Shown one piece after another: positions 1 to 8,837 of a DNA stretch of 64,000 nucleotides (within the stretch, counting starts at the first letter, position 1; every line of letters begins with the position of its first letter). The notes beneath the pieces are model-generated. The model was not told the origin of the DNA, made no database searches, and was given only the letters and a program-made list of their open reading frames with translations. The DNA is from Ichthyophis bannanicus (taxonomy: Eukaryota; Chordata; Amphibia; Gymnophiona; Ichthyophiidae). The translations under genes were made by a program, and so were the position numbers. Location: the NCBI GenBank assembly GCA_033557465.1, contig CM066045.1, forward strand, positions 132,391,596-132,455,595. The letters are read 5' to 3'.

Positions 1-276
1 TGCCCCTGCAGAGCATTTGGGGAGCGCAGTCTCTGCTGGAGCAGCAGGGAGTTCTGTGCATTCCCACGAGGGGCAGGGCTCGGCAGCAGGGGAGCTCGGG
101 CTTTTGGGGACCACACCTCCCTGCTGAAGCCATTTGGTTTGGACCTGACCCCCTCCAGGCCCTCCACATCTCGTGGCCAGGGAGGCATGCTGAGTCCAGA
201 GGGTTTCTCGCCTGAATTCATCCTTCTCTTGCATAAGGTGTTTTGTATGTGGTAGCGAGATACGCAGAACCAGTTT

Positions 277-1370
277 TTGCCGCTGGCGCAGGGTCAGAAA
301 TGGCGGGTTGCTGCATGGGAGCAGGAAGTGGAAGTGGAGTCCATCAAAAGACCTAGACAAGAGGGGGACTGGAGAAAGTCATCTCCGCTCTCAGAAGGGC
401 TGGAGGGAGTGGATCCTGAAATGGAGTGGGAGGGGGACGGTGAGGAGCTTGAGGAAGGAAAGATTCTGCAGGAGAGGAGTCCCGGATAATCTGAGTCTTC
501 CGCCAAGAGGACTTGGCGTGGCTCATTGTGGAATCATTGAAGACCCTTAATGTGCCAGCAGGTCTCCCGGTGGAGGAGGAGACGTTGGAGGACAGGTTGG
601 AGGACCTTCAGGTGGTTTAGAAGATGCAGAAGGTGTTTCCAGTGCATAGAGTGGTCAGGCAGATGATCCAAGATGAGTGGGATCTGCCAGAGGCCGGACT
701 CAGGGAATTGAGGACCATGACCCAAATGTACCCGCTACTTGAGCAGCAACATGACATGCTCCGCTCTCCAAAGGTGCATGTGGCAGTCTCTGCCATTACG
801 AAGAAGACAGCAATCCCAGTTGAAGGCAGTTCAACACTCAAGGATGTTTAAGATAGGAAGTTGGACACCTTGTTGAAGCAAGCCTTTGATATCAGTGCCC
901 CTTCATTACAGGCTTCCATTTGTGGGGTCTAGGTGACCAGAGCATGCCTGCATTGGGTGCAGGGAGTTCTGCAGCTGGGGGATGTGACTCACAATCCCGC
1001 AGGTCCAGCGGCTAAGCTGGGGTCGGGGGCTGCATACCTAGCGGACACCACCTACATTCTCATTAGACGTCTGTCCAAGAGTATGGCCTTAGTGGAGGCA
1101 GATCGCCACTATCTCTGGTTCCAGAATTGGGCGGTGGATAGCTCCTCCAAAGCCCGGCTTAGCAAGCTCCCATTCAAGGGGAAACTTTTATTCGGAGAGG
1201 AGATGGAAAAATTGGTGGAGGACCTGGGAGGGTCCAAAGGAGGCTGCCTCCCCGAGGACAAACCAGAACGGGTCCACAGCTCAAACCCTGCCCGGGGTCA
1301 ATTTCGCACCTTATGTTTTGCATCTTACCAGAGGGATCATTTGCTCTCTAGAGATCAGGGCTTTTGAGGA
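277..1370 (+). pseudogene. Dirs-A gag-like remnant
   Basis: This is a decayed capsid-like region. An acidic stretch at about 340-480 is followed at 624-851 by a segment containing DEWDLPEAGLREL. Dirs-H has a matching segment (AEWDLPDSLLE) at about 34760, which ties the two copies to one family. At about 885-920 the reading ISAPSLQASI resembles the gag helical region of Dirs-H at 54940 (TSALILQAVI). Several stops and frame changes prevent any intact product. The first 276 bases show no recognisable domain and may be the 5' part of the same element. Confidence 0.55.
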
Positions 1371-1469
1371 TATTGAGGAGCAAGGTGGGGCTATTATGGA
1401 GCCTTCCCATCCTCGGGACCTAAGAAGTCAAAATGAAGCAAGGGGGGGGGGGGCCCAGGTGGTGGTGCA

Positions 1470-2170
1470 GCCCATAGGGGGTCAGTTGAGGGAGTTTGCC
1501 TGGTTCCAGATCACGTCCAACCAATGGGTGCTGGAAGTCCTCAGGGCTACGCACTGGAGTTCGCCAGGCCACTGGGCCCATCCTTCGTGCAGTCCCCTTG
1601 CAAGGCTTATGGGAATGCTACGGCGGTACAAGATACCTTGGTGCAGCTTCTGTAGCTGGGGGCCATGGTGCCTATCCCCGAAGAGGATGGAGGGCCATGG
1701 TGCCTATCCCCAAAGACCAGTGTGGCTTAAGGCGGTACTCAATTTATTTTGTGGTGCCCAAAAAGGAGGGCTCTTTCTGACCTATCCTTGACCTCAAGCG
1801 TGTGAACCGGAGTCTGCAGGTGCCACAGTTTCACTTGAAAATGTTGCAGTCTGTCATAGTGGCGGTGAGAGAGGGAGAGTTTTTGACATCTCTCGATCTC
1901 ACAGAAGTGTACCTGCACATTCCTATCCAGCCAGAACATCAGCAATTTCTCTGCTTTGTGGTGCCCCTGGGCCATTTTCAATTTCGGGCCTTGCCCTTTG
2001 GGCTAGCGACTGCCCCCCCCTACCTTTAGCAAGGTCATGATGGTGGTGGTGGAGACACTACGCAAAGAGGGGGTCCTGATGCATTCTTACCTTGACGACT
2101 GACTCATATGAGCAAAGTCAAGTAAAGAAAGCGAACAAGCAACAGCAAGAGTGGTCGAGTTCCTGCAGAG
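1470..2170 (+). pseudogene. Dirs-A reverse transcriptase remnant
   Basis: RT motifs can be read across two frames: SLDLTEVYLHIPI (about 1888-1925), LPFGLATAPP (about 1990-2020) and the catalytic YLDD at 2088-2099, followed at once by a stop (TGA 2100-2102) where the other copies have tryptophan. A one-base change after 2015 shifts the frame. The order and spacing match the DIRS RTs elsewhere in the window, with strong divergence. Upstream lies a poly-G run (1441-1452). The enzyme cannot be functional. Confidence 0.7.
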
Positions 2171-2539
2171 TCTTGGATGGGTGATCAACATGTGAAAAAG
2201 TCGCTTGGTGCTGTCTCAGGAGATTGAGTACCTGGGGGCGCGCTTCAACACCCACAGTGCAAGGGTTTTCTGCCAGAGCAACAGGCACAGGGGCTGTGGC
2301 AGATAGTGCATCATTTTCTGCAAATACCAGATCCGACAGCTTGGCATTACCTGCAGCAGCTCGGAACCATGGCTGCCACCCTCGAGCTACTGCCGTGAGC
2401 AAGAGCTCACATGCGACCACTGTATAGAGTGCTGCTATGCCGATGGTCGCACCAGAGCCATCCTCTGTCACAATGATTACCCTGCTCAACGGAGATCAGG
2501 AGGGCACTCAGGTGGTGGCTGTGTCCCAGATGCTGGCAG

Positions 2540-3193
2540 CAGGGATGCCACTCGAGTCATCATGCTGAGTCATGGTGACAACGGACACAAGTCTGTTGGG
2601 CTGGGGTGCCCACTGAGAAGGCCACATTGCTTGGGGGCATTGGAACCCGCAGGAAATGGTCTGGTCCATAAACAGGCTAGAGATGCATGCAGTTGCCCTG
2701 GCACTACAGAGGTTTCAGTCTTGACTCTGGGAAGGGCCATTCAGGTCTTCTTGGACAACGTGACCTTGGTGGCTTACATCAGTTGACAAGGAGGCACAGG
2801 CAGTGTGTGGTTGGAAGCACAGGCTGAAGCGCTGCTGACGTGGGCAGAGGAGCATCTTCAAGCATTATTGGCAGTGCATGCTGCAGGAATGGACAACGTG
2901 ATGGCAGATTACTTGAGCTGAGTTTGGGTGAACCCTGGGGAATGTTGGGAATGGACTCTCTGCGAGGAGGTTTTCTTGCAGGAGGTGAGAAGATGGGGTG
3001 CGCCAATTATGGCGACATTTGCAATAGCCAAAGTAAACCGATTTTTTAGCAGAAGACGAGAGAGGATGGAGGGCCTGGACGCCTTAGTGCTGAGGTGGCC
3101 CATGGAGGGCATCCTATATGTCTTTCACCCGTGTGCTCATAGGCCGCGTCATGCAGTGGATCGAGGCTCACAGGGGAATGGTCATCGTCATTC
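2540..3193 (+). pseudogene. Dirs-A RNase H and methyltransferase-type remnant
   Basis: An RNase H start (TTDTSLLGWGAH-like) is readable near 2575-2620. An LDN motif, equivalent to the TDNQ acidic motif, lies near 2750 and is followed by a stop just before a QGGTGS-like stretch. The segment around 3095-3190 resembles the YAFPP...ILVAP region that follows RNase H in the better copies. The reading ends abruptly at about 3193, where Dirs-B 5' sequence begins, so the junction looks like a recombination or deletion breakpoint and not an element terminus. Confidence 0.6.
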
Positions 3194-3414
3194 TTCATTT
3201 TCCGCAGAGCCAGCAGGTTGTTTTCTTCCTATCACCTCCGAAAAACATCATTTTTTTGGTTTAAATCTGCTCTGCCTTTCTGACGATGCTGGTACCTTCC
3301 TGATACTGGCCCCGATATTTCTTTTCAGAATATTTTTTCTTTCATTTTTCATTTTTTTTTCCAATTTTGGTGATTTCAACTACCAAATTAGACCTTGGCC
3401 TACTTTGTTCCACC

Positions 3415-4601
3415 ATGATGGAAAAACATTAGCAGATTCAAAAAAATGTACAAAGTGTTCTGGTACAATATCAGTCACCGATAAACATGACTGTTGTTTA
3501 AAATATTTGGGTCCAGACCATTTACCGACTGATTGTCCTTTGTGCCAACAAATGACCAAAAGAGGCCTAAAGAACAGAGCCAAACAGTATGGTTCTCTTT
3601 TTGCCCTGGACTTGATTTCAGTGGTTTCCACATTGAAAAGGACGTCAGCCTCCTCTCTTGGTTCTCAGGTCTCAAAGTCCAAACATAAGACTAAGTCTGT
3701 CATCTGCATCAAAAATTGATACTGATCCTCAAGGTAAGTCCCTTCATCAACATCTGGATTCACTGAAAGGTGCATCTGCTGCATACTGGACAGCCTTCCA
3801 AAGCACAACAGGAGCTCCAGGATGCTCCCGAGGCATCGACCTCTGGAGAGCTACTGGTTCTATGCTCTGGGATGGTGGCTCGGAGTCTCATGCGGGATTC
3901 CAAACAGGTATTGGACTGCTCCCTTGACCAGCGCATCCTGGCTATTGAGAGGAGTTTGGCAGCACTCCTCGCAGCCTTGGTACCGATGGTATTGACAGCT
4001 CCAGTGTTGCAGATGTCGGCATTCGGCCTATGGCCGATACCTCCGGTGCCACTGCCGGACCTCAAACCTACATCAGGGGATCTTCTCCCTCCGATGCCTC
4101 CTTTGGAACTGACAGACATTGTTAGTACCCAACAGGCTCCTGGTGCCTCCCCAAGTGATCATTGGTATTGGAATCGTGCCTCGACATTGGCATGAGACCA
4201 TCGATTCTTTGACTTTCTGTCAGAATCAGACTCTACCTCCTCTGATTCTGATGATGCATCAGAGGACTCCTGGGGAACCCGGGATCTCCCTTCTGATCCG
4301 TCCACTCCTCATGAGTGACGTCGGTCCCCGCCAGAAGACATGTCTTTCCAGGACTTAATTTGGGATATGGCAGCAGACCTGCAGATTACTGTGGCATCAG
4401 AGATGGAACCGAGGGCAGAGGAATTGGAAATCCTCCAATATCCCTCGCGAAGTCCAAAGAGGCAGCCACGTTACCGGTGCATCGCATCCTGCAGGATCTA
4501 ATGCTACATATGTGGAGGCGCTGCTAATGGTTCTGCCTATCAGCAAGCGATTCGATACCATGTACCAAGTTCCGCCATGCCCTGGCTTTCAAAAGCCTCA
4601 A
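3415..4601 (+). pseudogene. Dirs-B gag, N-terminal part
   Basis: The start region (ATG 3415 or 3418) is followed by a zinc-like motif with pattern C-x2-C-x9-H-x2-C-x2-Y-x4-H-x4-C-x2-C, the fourth cysteine being replaced by tyrosine. Compared with Dirs-N the first codons have lost two bases, so the ATG is out of frame with the motif. The open frame covering the motif runs to 3719 and the rest is spread over several frames up to 4601, where Dirs-C was inserted. Low-complexity serine-rich linkers follow, as in the other copies. The product would be a nucleic-acid-binding capsid protein if intact. Confidence 0.7.
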
Positions 4602-4763
4602 TTCTCCAGGACCAAGCAGGAAGTCAGTCCTCACTTATGGGTGACGTCGGCGCCGACGGAGCCCTCGCGGAGCAATTTTCCCCAGCTTTCAAAGAAAGCC
4701 TTTGGGAATTGCAGCGCGCATGCGCGGTAGTCTTCCCGCCCGAAGGTGCCATCTTAGCCAGTC
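4602..4763 (+). repeat. Dirs-C left inverted terminal repeat
   Basis: It begins TT-CTCCAGGACC. Positions 4625-4763 are the exact reverse complement of 10195-10333, while the outermost ~20 bases differ from the right end. It contains a 14-bp perfect palindrome (4645-4658) and a 12-bp perfect palindrome (4715-4726). Known: DIRS left repeats carry promoter function. Inferred here from CpG-rich sequence and factor-like motifs. Confidence 0.9.
4642..4755 (+). promoter_or_regulatory. Putative promoter motifs in the DIRS left repeat
   Basis: TGACGTC at 4642-4648 matches a CRE/ATF half site. GCGCATGCGC at 4716-4725 is a consensus NRF1 site. GCCATCTT at 4748-4755 is a YY1-type core on the minus strand. 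The same three motifs recur in the left repeats of Dirs-D and Dirs-M, and Dirs-E keeps the YY1-type site but has a changed NRF1 site. They precede gag by about 250 bases. Function is inferred only from motif identity. Confidence 0.45.
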
Positions 4764-5003
4764 TTCTTTTTTCCGCGGAGCCCTACAGACGTCCCCGTCT
4801 TGTCCCCGCGAAAAAGTTGATTTTCCTCTGTATTTATCCTTTTTTCTTTCGGTTCGACGCCGGTCGTTTTCCCGCCCGGACTCGCGACGCCGGTCTCGAG
4901 TCCTCTAACGGTTTTTTCGGTTTTTCTGACTTAGTCAGCTTTCGTTTTCGTTTTTTCCCTGGCAGCCCGGTCCTTTGACCTCGCAGGGGCCCTTTTTCCC
5001 CCG

Positions 5004-8000
5004 ATGGCTGCCAGTGGCTTTAAGCGGTGTGGTCGGTGTGACCGAAATATGTCACTCACCGACTCACACGACCTTTGCCTCCGCTGCCTGGGCCCAGATC
5101 ACGAGGAACTGATCTGTGGGCCCTGCAGCAAACTGTCCTCGAAGGCGTTGAGAAGTCGGCGGCATCAGCGTGAAAGAATCTTCGCTGACCCCAGCCGTAC
5201 CCGGACCTCGTCGGAGGCCTCACTGTCGAAAGGCTCCAGTTCGGACCGTCGACGGAGCTCCTCCGACCGGGGTTCTCCCTCCGGGGACCATCGACGGAAG
5301 GAAAAACCCGCGAGGGCGGCGTCGGTGGACGCTCCTGGCTCCGCGAGGGCCAGGTCGCATAGCCCCGACAGCCGCCCCGGGTCCTTGGAGAAGGAACACC
5401 TCCCGAAGCGACCTCGCCTGGAGTCGGAGATGCCTGCCCGGGTAAGTCCTGTTGTCCTTCTGGACTCGCCTCCGCGTCAGCCGACGTCGGGCCCGACGCC
5501 GTCGGGGCCCGAGTCGGGGGCTGCTGGGTCGCCTGAGCTCGGACTCAGGTTGACGGCCTTGGAGAGCAGATTGTCTGCCTTCATGGACCAGCAGCGGGCA
5601 CTGCTCGCTGGCTTCGCTGGCGTCGCTGCCCCGACCGCCGGGACGTCGACGTCCAAGTCGACCCCGGAGACCGAGCCGATCCTCGAGTCGATGAGAACTC
5701 GAGTCGATCCTCGGTCGAGGTCGCCCTCGGCCTCCCGTTCGGGACCGAGGTCGCCGACGCCGACTCCCTCGGCGTCGGGGCGGCTGGCGCCGCACCCTGC
5801 CCGAGCCGACCCCACCGAGTCCTCGTCGGAGTCGGTCTGGGAGTCTGAGGAGGAAGAGTCACCTGATTCTTTCCGGACTCGGTGTGTCCCATCGGACTCT
5901 CCGGAGTCCGAGCCTCGGAAGCAGTCCCCCCCGGAGGATGCCCGGTTCTCGGATTTCGTTAGGGATATGGCCAAGGCTTTGGCCTTCCCTGCGGACCCCG
6001 AGGAGGAGCCTCGAGCCGAAGAGCTCGACGCCCTCCAGTATGACTCTCCCGCGAGGGAGCACTTTACTGTGCCGGTTCCTCCTATGCTGGAACGACTACT
6101 CTTCCGCATGTGGGAGAGTCCGGCCTCCTCGCCGGTCCTGAGCAAGCGGGTCGATTCTATCTATCGAGTCCGCAAGAGCCCTGGCTTTCAAAAGGCGCAG
6201 TTGCCACACCATTCCATGGTAGTGGAATCGGCCATGCATCGTCTTAAGAGCCAGAAGATGCACTCCTCGGTGCCTCCTGGAAGGGAGGCCCGTAACCTGG
6301 ATGGCCTTGGCAAAAAGTGCTTCCAGGGCTCTATGCTCGCCTGTCGTGTCCAGACTTACCAGCTCTACATGGGCATGTATCTCAGGGATCTGGCTAAAGA
6401 GCTAGCCGGCTTCTCCGCTGGTTTGTCCGAGGAACCCTTGCGGAGGTTCCTAGCCTTGTCCACAGGTATTCGGGAATGCTCAAAGTTCATGTCCCGAGCA
6501 GCCTATGATGGCTTTGAAGCCTCGGCTCGAGTAGCCGCAGCCGGCATCGGTGCCCGCCGACAGGCTTGGCTTCAGTCGTCCGACCTTGAGCCCTGGGTAC
6601 AGGACAAGTTGGTCGATGTCCCCTGCCGAGGCGAAAACCTCTTTGGCAAGCCCATGGCGGAAAAGGCTGCACAAATTGAGACTGAGACTCTCACCAGGAC
6701 CAGGCTTTCTAGGAAGACCTCCGCCCCTTCCCAGAAAAAGAAGGGCTCGGGAAAAAGACCTTTTACCCGAGGAAGGCGGCTGCCTACAAACAATACCCCC
6801 ATTATCAGGCCCCTGCAGCTCCCCAACAGGGCCAGCAGGCCAAGGGACGGGGTAACGGGTCCCGTAGGCAGCAAGCCCCCAAGCCTGCGCCACCAGCCCC
6901 TGCTCAGCAGGGTGGGGGTTTTTGACTCGCTCAGCATAGCCTCTCCCCCCCCGCTGGTTCCCCCCAGCACCGGAGGCCGGCTGGTTCACTTCGCCGACAG
7001 GTGGTCCAGCATCACCGCAGATGCCTGGGTGCTTCAGGTCGTGCGAGAGGGCTACCTTCTCCACTTCCATCAGGTCCCTCCCTCCTATTTTCCGGGAGAG
7101 CCTCCGCGCCCCCCTCTGCACAGGGAGTTGCTCCTTCAGGAGTTAGCAGGTCTTCTGCAGGATCAGGCGGTGGAACCGGTGCCACACCACCTGAGAGGTC
7201 AGGGCTTCTATTCAAGGTATTTTCTGATACCAAAGAGAACAGGAGGCCTCCGACCCATCCTGGACTTGCGCAACCTCAACAAGTTCCTTGTGCGGGAGAA
7301 GTTCAAAATGCTTACCCTTGGAATCCTTCTGCCCTACCTCCAGCAGGGAGATTGGCTATGCTCCTTGGATCTAAAGGATGCTTACACGCACATCCTCATC
7401 CACCCAAGCCACCGCCAATACCTAAGGTTTGTGGTGGCAGGAAATCATTACCAGTACAGAGTACTGCCCTTCGGCCTGTCCTCCGCACCGCGAGTCTTCA
7501 CAAAATGTCTCGCGGTCGTGGCGGCCCATCTCCGGCTTCACGGCCTCTATGTTTTTCCGTACCTCGACGACTGGCTCATCAGAGCAGCATCCGCTCAGGA
7601 GGTCACCACCGCCACGTGCCGCACGGTGACTCTGCTGCAGCACTTGGGCTTTGTCATCAACTTCGCAAAGTCCACTTTGCTCCCCTCACAGGATCTCGAG
7701 TTCATCGGCGCAAGGCTGCACACCCCTCAGGCGCGAGCGTACCTACCGCTCGACAGGGCTCAGCGGCTCATGGACCTAGCCGACCGCTTTCGCAGCCAGC
7801 CCCTGGTCTCCGCCAGGCGCTTCCTGAGACTGCTCGGCCATATGGCTTCCACCGTCCATGTGACCCCCAATGCCCGCCTGAATATGCGGCCTGCTCAGTG
7901 GTGTCTCCGCCAGCAGTGGCGACAGGCCACGGGCGGCCTAGCAGACCTGGTGCGCGTCTCCGAGCCGCTGGTCTCGTCTATCCGGTGGTGGCTCCGGCAG

Positions 8001-8837
8001 CCGAACCTGGTATTGGGAATGCCTTTCCAGTCACCTCAGCCGACCCGGGTGCTGACCACCGATGCATCCCTCCTGGGCTGGGGAGCCCATTGCCAAGAGG
8101 CACGTACTCAGGGCCTCTGGACCAAGTGGGAGTCTGCTCAGCAGATCAACTTCCTGGAGCTCAGGGCGATCCGCCTAGCTCTCAAGGCCTTCTCCCACCT
8201 GACCTCCCAACAGTCCGTCCTTGTCCAGACGGACAATCAAGTTGCCATGTTCTACGTGAACAAGCAGGGGGGCACGGGCTCCTTCCTCCTCTGCCGGGAG
8301 GCACAGAAGCTCTGCTCTTGGGCCGTCAGTCACGGCATTCTCCTCAAGGCAGTTTATCTCCCGGGCCAAGAAAATTGCCTGGCGGACAAACTCAGCAGGG
8401 TCCTCCAGCCGCACGAGTGGCGTCTGGACCCCTTGATCGTTCAGAAGCTCTTCCTCAGGTGGGGCCTCCCCACAGTGGATCTCTTTGCCAGTCCTCACAA
8501 CCGGCAGCTTCCTCGCTTCTGCTCTCGTCAGCCTCACCCCCTTCGGGTGGCGGCGGACGCCTTTCTGATCTCATGGTCGGGGAGCCTTCTGTACGCTTTC
8601 CCTCCCATCCCGTTAGTCTCTCGGACCCTTTTCAAGGTTCTCCGAGACAAAGCTTTCATGATCCTGGTGGCCCCTCGCTGGCCCAGGCAGCCGTGGTTTC
8701 CGCTCTTGCTGCAACTGGCGGTGGAGGATCCAATCCCTCTGGGGGTGCAACCGGATCTCCTCACCCAGGATCAGGGGTCCCTACTGCACCCCAACCTCAG
8801 GTCTCTCAACCTCATGGCCTGGCTGCTGAGAGGGTAG
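5004..8837 (+). CDS. Dirs-C gag-RT-RNase H-methyltransferase-type polyprotein (1277 aa)
   Basis: A single uninterrupted frame from the ATG after the leader. Residues 7-45 hold the zinc-like motif C-x2-C-x9-H-x2-C-x2-C-x4-H-x4-C-x2-C. Next come a Ser/Pro/Arg-rich region, a leucine-rich possible coiled coil (about 175-205) and the conserved gag block (about 355-580). A frame-tolerant linker lies at about 585-640. RT covers about 720-950 with YLDD at nucleotides 7560-7571. RNase H follows with TTDASLLGWGAH, LELRAI, TDNQ and ADKLSR. A C-terminal region (VDLFAS..YAFPP..ILVAPRWP) resembles the Dam-like methyltransferase domain known from DIRS elements. Role: makes the capsid and copies element RNA into DNA. 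The single-frame gag-RT depends on two compensating homopolymer indels relative to Dirs-D. Confidence 0.9.
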   Translation: MAASGFKRCGRCDRNMSLTDSHDLCLRCLGPDHEELICGPCSKLSSKALRSRRHQRERIFADPSRTRTSSEASLSKGSSSDRRRSSSDRGSPSGDHRRKEKPARAASVDAPGSARARSHSPDSRPGSLEKEHLPKRPRLESEMPARVSPVVLLDSPPRQPTSGPTPSGPESGAAGSPELGLRLTALESRLSAFMDQQRALLAGFAGVAAPTAGTSTSKSTPETEPILESMRTRVDPRSRSPSASRSGPRSPTPTPSASGRLAPHPARADPTESSSESVWESEEEESPDSFRTRCVPSDSPESEPRKQSPPEDARFSDFVRDMAKALAFPADPEEEPRAEELDALQYDSPAREHFTVPVPPMLERLLFRMWESPASSPVLSKRVDSIYRVRKSPGFQKAQLPHHSMVVESAMHRLKSQKMHSSVPPGREARNLDGLGKKCFQGSMLACRVQTYQLYMGMYLRDLAKELAGFSAGLSEEPLRRFLALSTGIRECSKFMSRAAYDGFEASARVAAAGIGARRQAWLQSSDLEPWVQDKLVDVPCRGENLFGKPMAEKAAQIETETLTRTRLSRKTSAPSQKKKGSGKRPFTRGRRLPTNNTPIIRPLQLPNRASRPRDGVTGPVGSKPPSLRHQPLLSRVGVFDSLSIASPPPLVPPSTGGRLVHFADRWSSITADAWVLQVVREGYLLHFHQVPPSYFPGEPPRPPLHRELLLQELAGLLQDQAVEPVPHHLRGQGFYSRYFLIPKRTGGLRPILDLRNLNKFLVREKFKMLTLGILLPYLQQGDWLCSLDLKDAYTHILIHPSHRQYLRFVVAGNHYQYRVLPFGLSSAPRVFTKCLAVVAAHLRLHGLYVFPYLDDWLIRAASAQEVTTATCRTVTLLQHLGFVINFAKSTLLPSQDLEFIGARLHTPQARAYLPLDRAQRLMDLADRFRSQPLVSARRFLRLLGHMASTVHVTPNARLNMRPAQWCLRQQWRQATGGLADLVRVSEPLVSSIRWWLRQPNLVLGMPFQSPQPTRVLTTDASLLGWGAHCQEARTQGLWTKWESAQQINFLELRAIRLALKAFSHLTSQQSVLVQTDNQVAMFYVNKQGGTGSFLLCREAQKLCSWAVSHGILLKAVYLPGQENCLADKLSRVLQPHEWRLDPLIVQKLFLRWGLPTVDLFASPHNRQLPRFCSRQPHPLRVAADAFLISWSGSLLYAFPPIPLVSRTLFKVLRDKAFMILVAPRWPRQPWFPLLLQLAVEDPIPLGVQPDLLTQDQGSLLHPNLRSLNLMAWLLRG

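Larger units (their letters stand above)
1..3193 (+). mobile_element. Dirs-A: old, degenerate DIRS-like retrotransposon (3' truncated)
   Basis: Gag-like, reverse transcriptase and RNase H/methyltransferase-type segments lie in the usual DIRS order on the plus strand, each broken by stops and frameshifts. The RT-RNase H proteins are clearly DIRS-like but more distant from the other copies than those are from each other. Sequence related to Dirs-B starts at about 3194, inside the last domain, so the recombinase and right end are missing. The left end lies outside the window or cannot be recognised. Known: DIRS elements carry gag, RT-RNase H and a tyrosine recombinase. Inferred: an ancient copy of a second family, also seen as Dirs-H. 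Confidence 0.75.

Noticed and set aside
1..276. Host exon or promoter at the left edge
   Set aside because: No conserved reading or splice pattern was seen; it is more likely the 5' part of Dirs-A, but this cannot be proved here.
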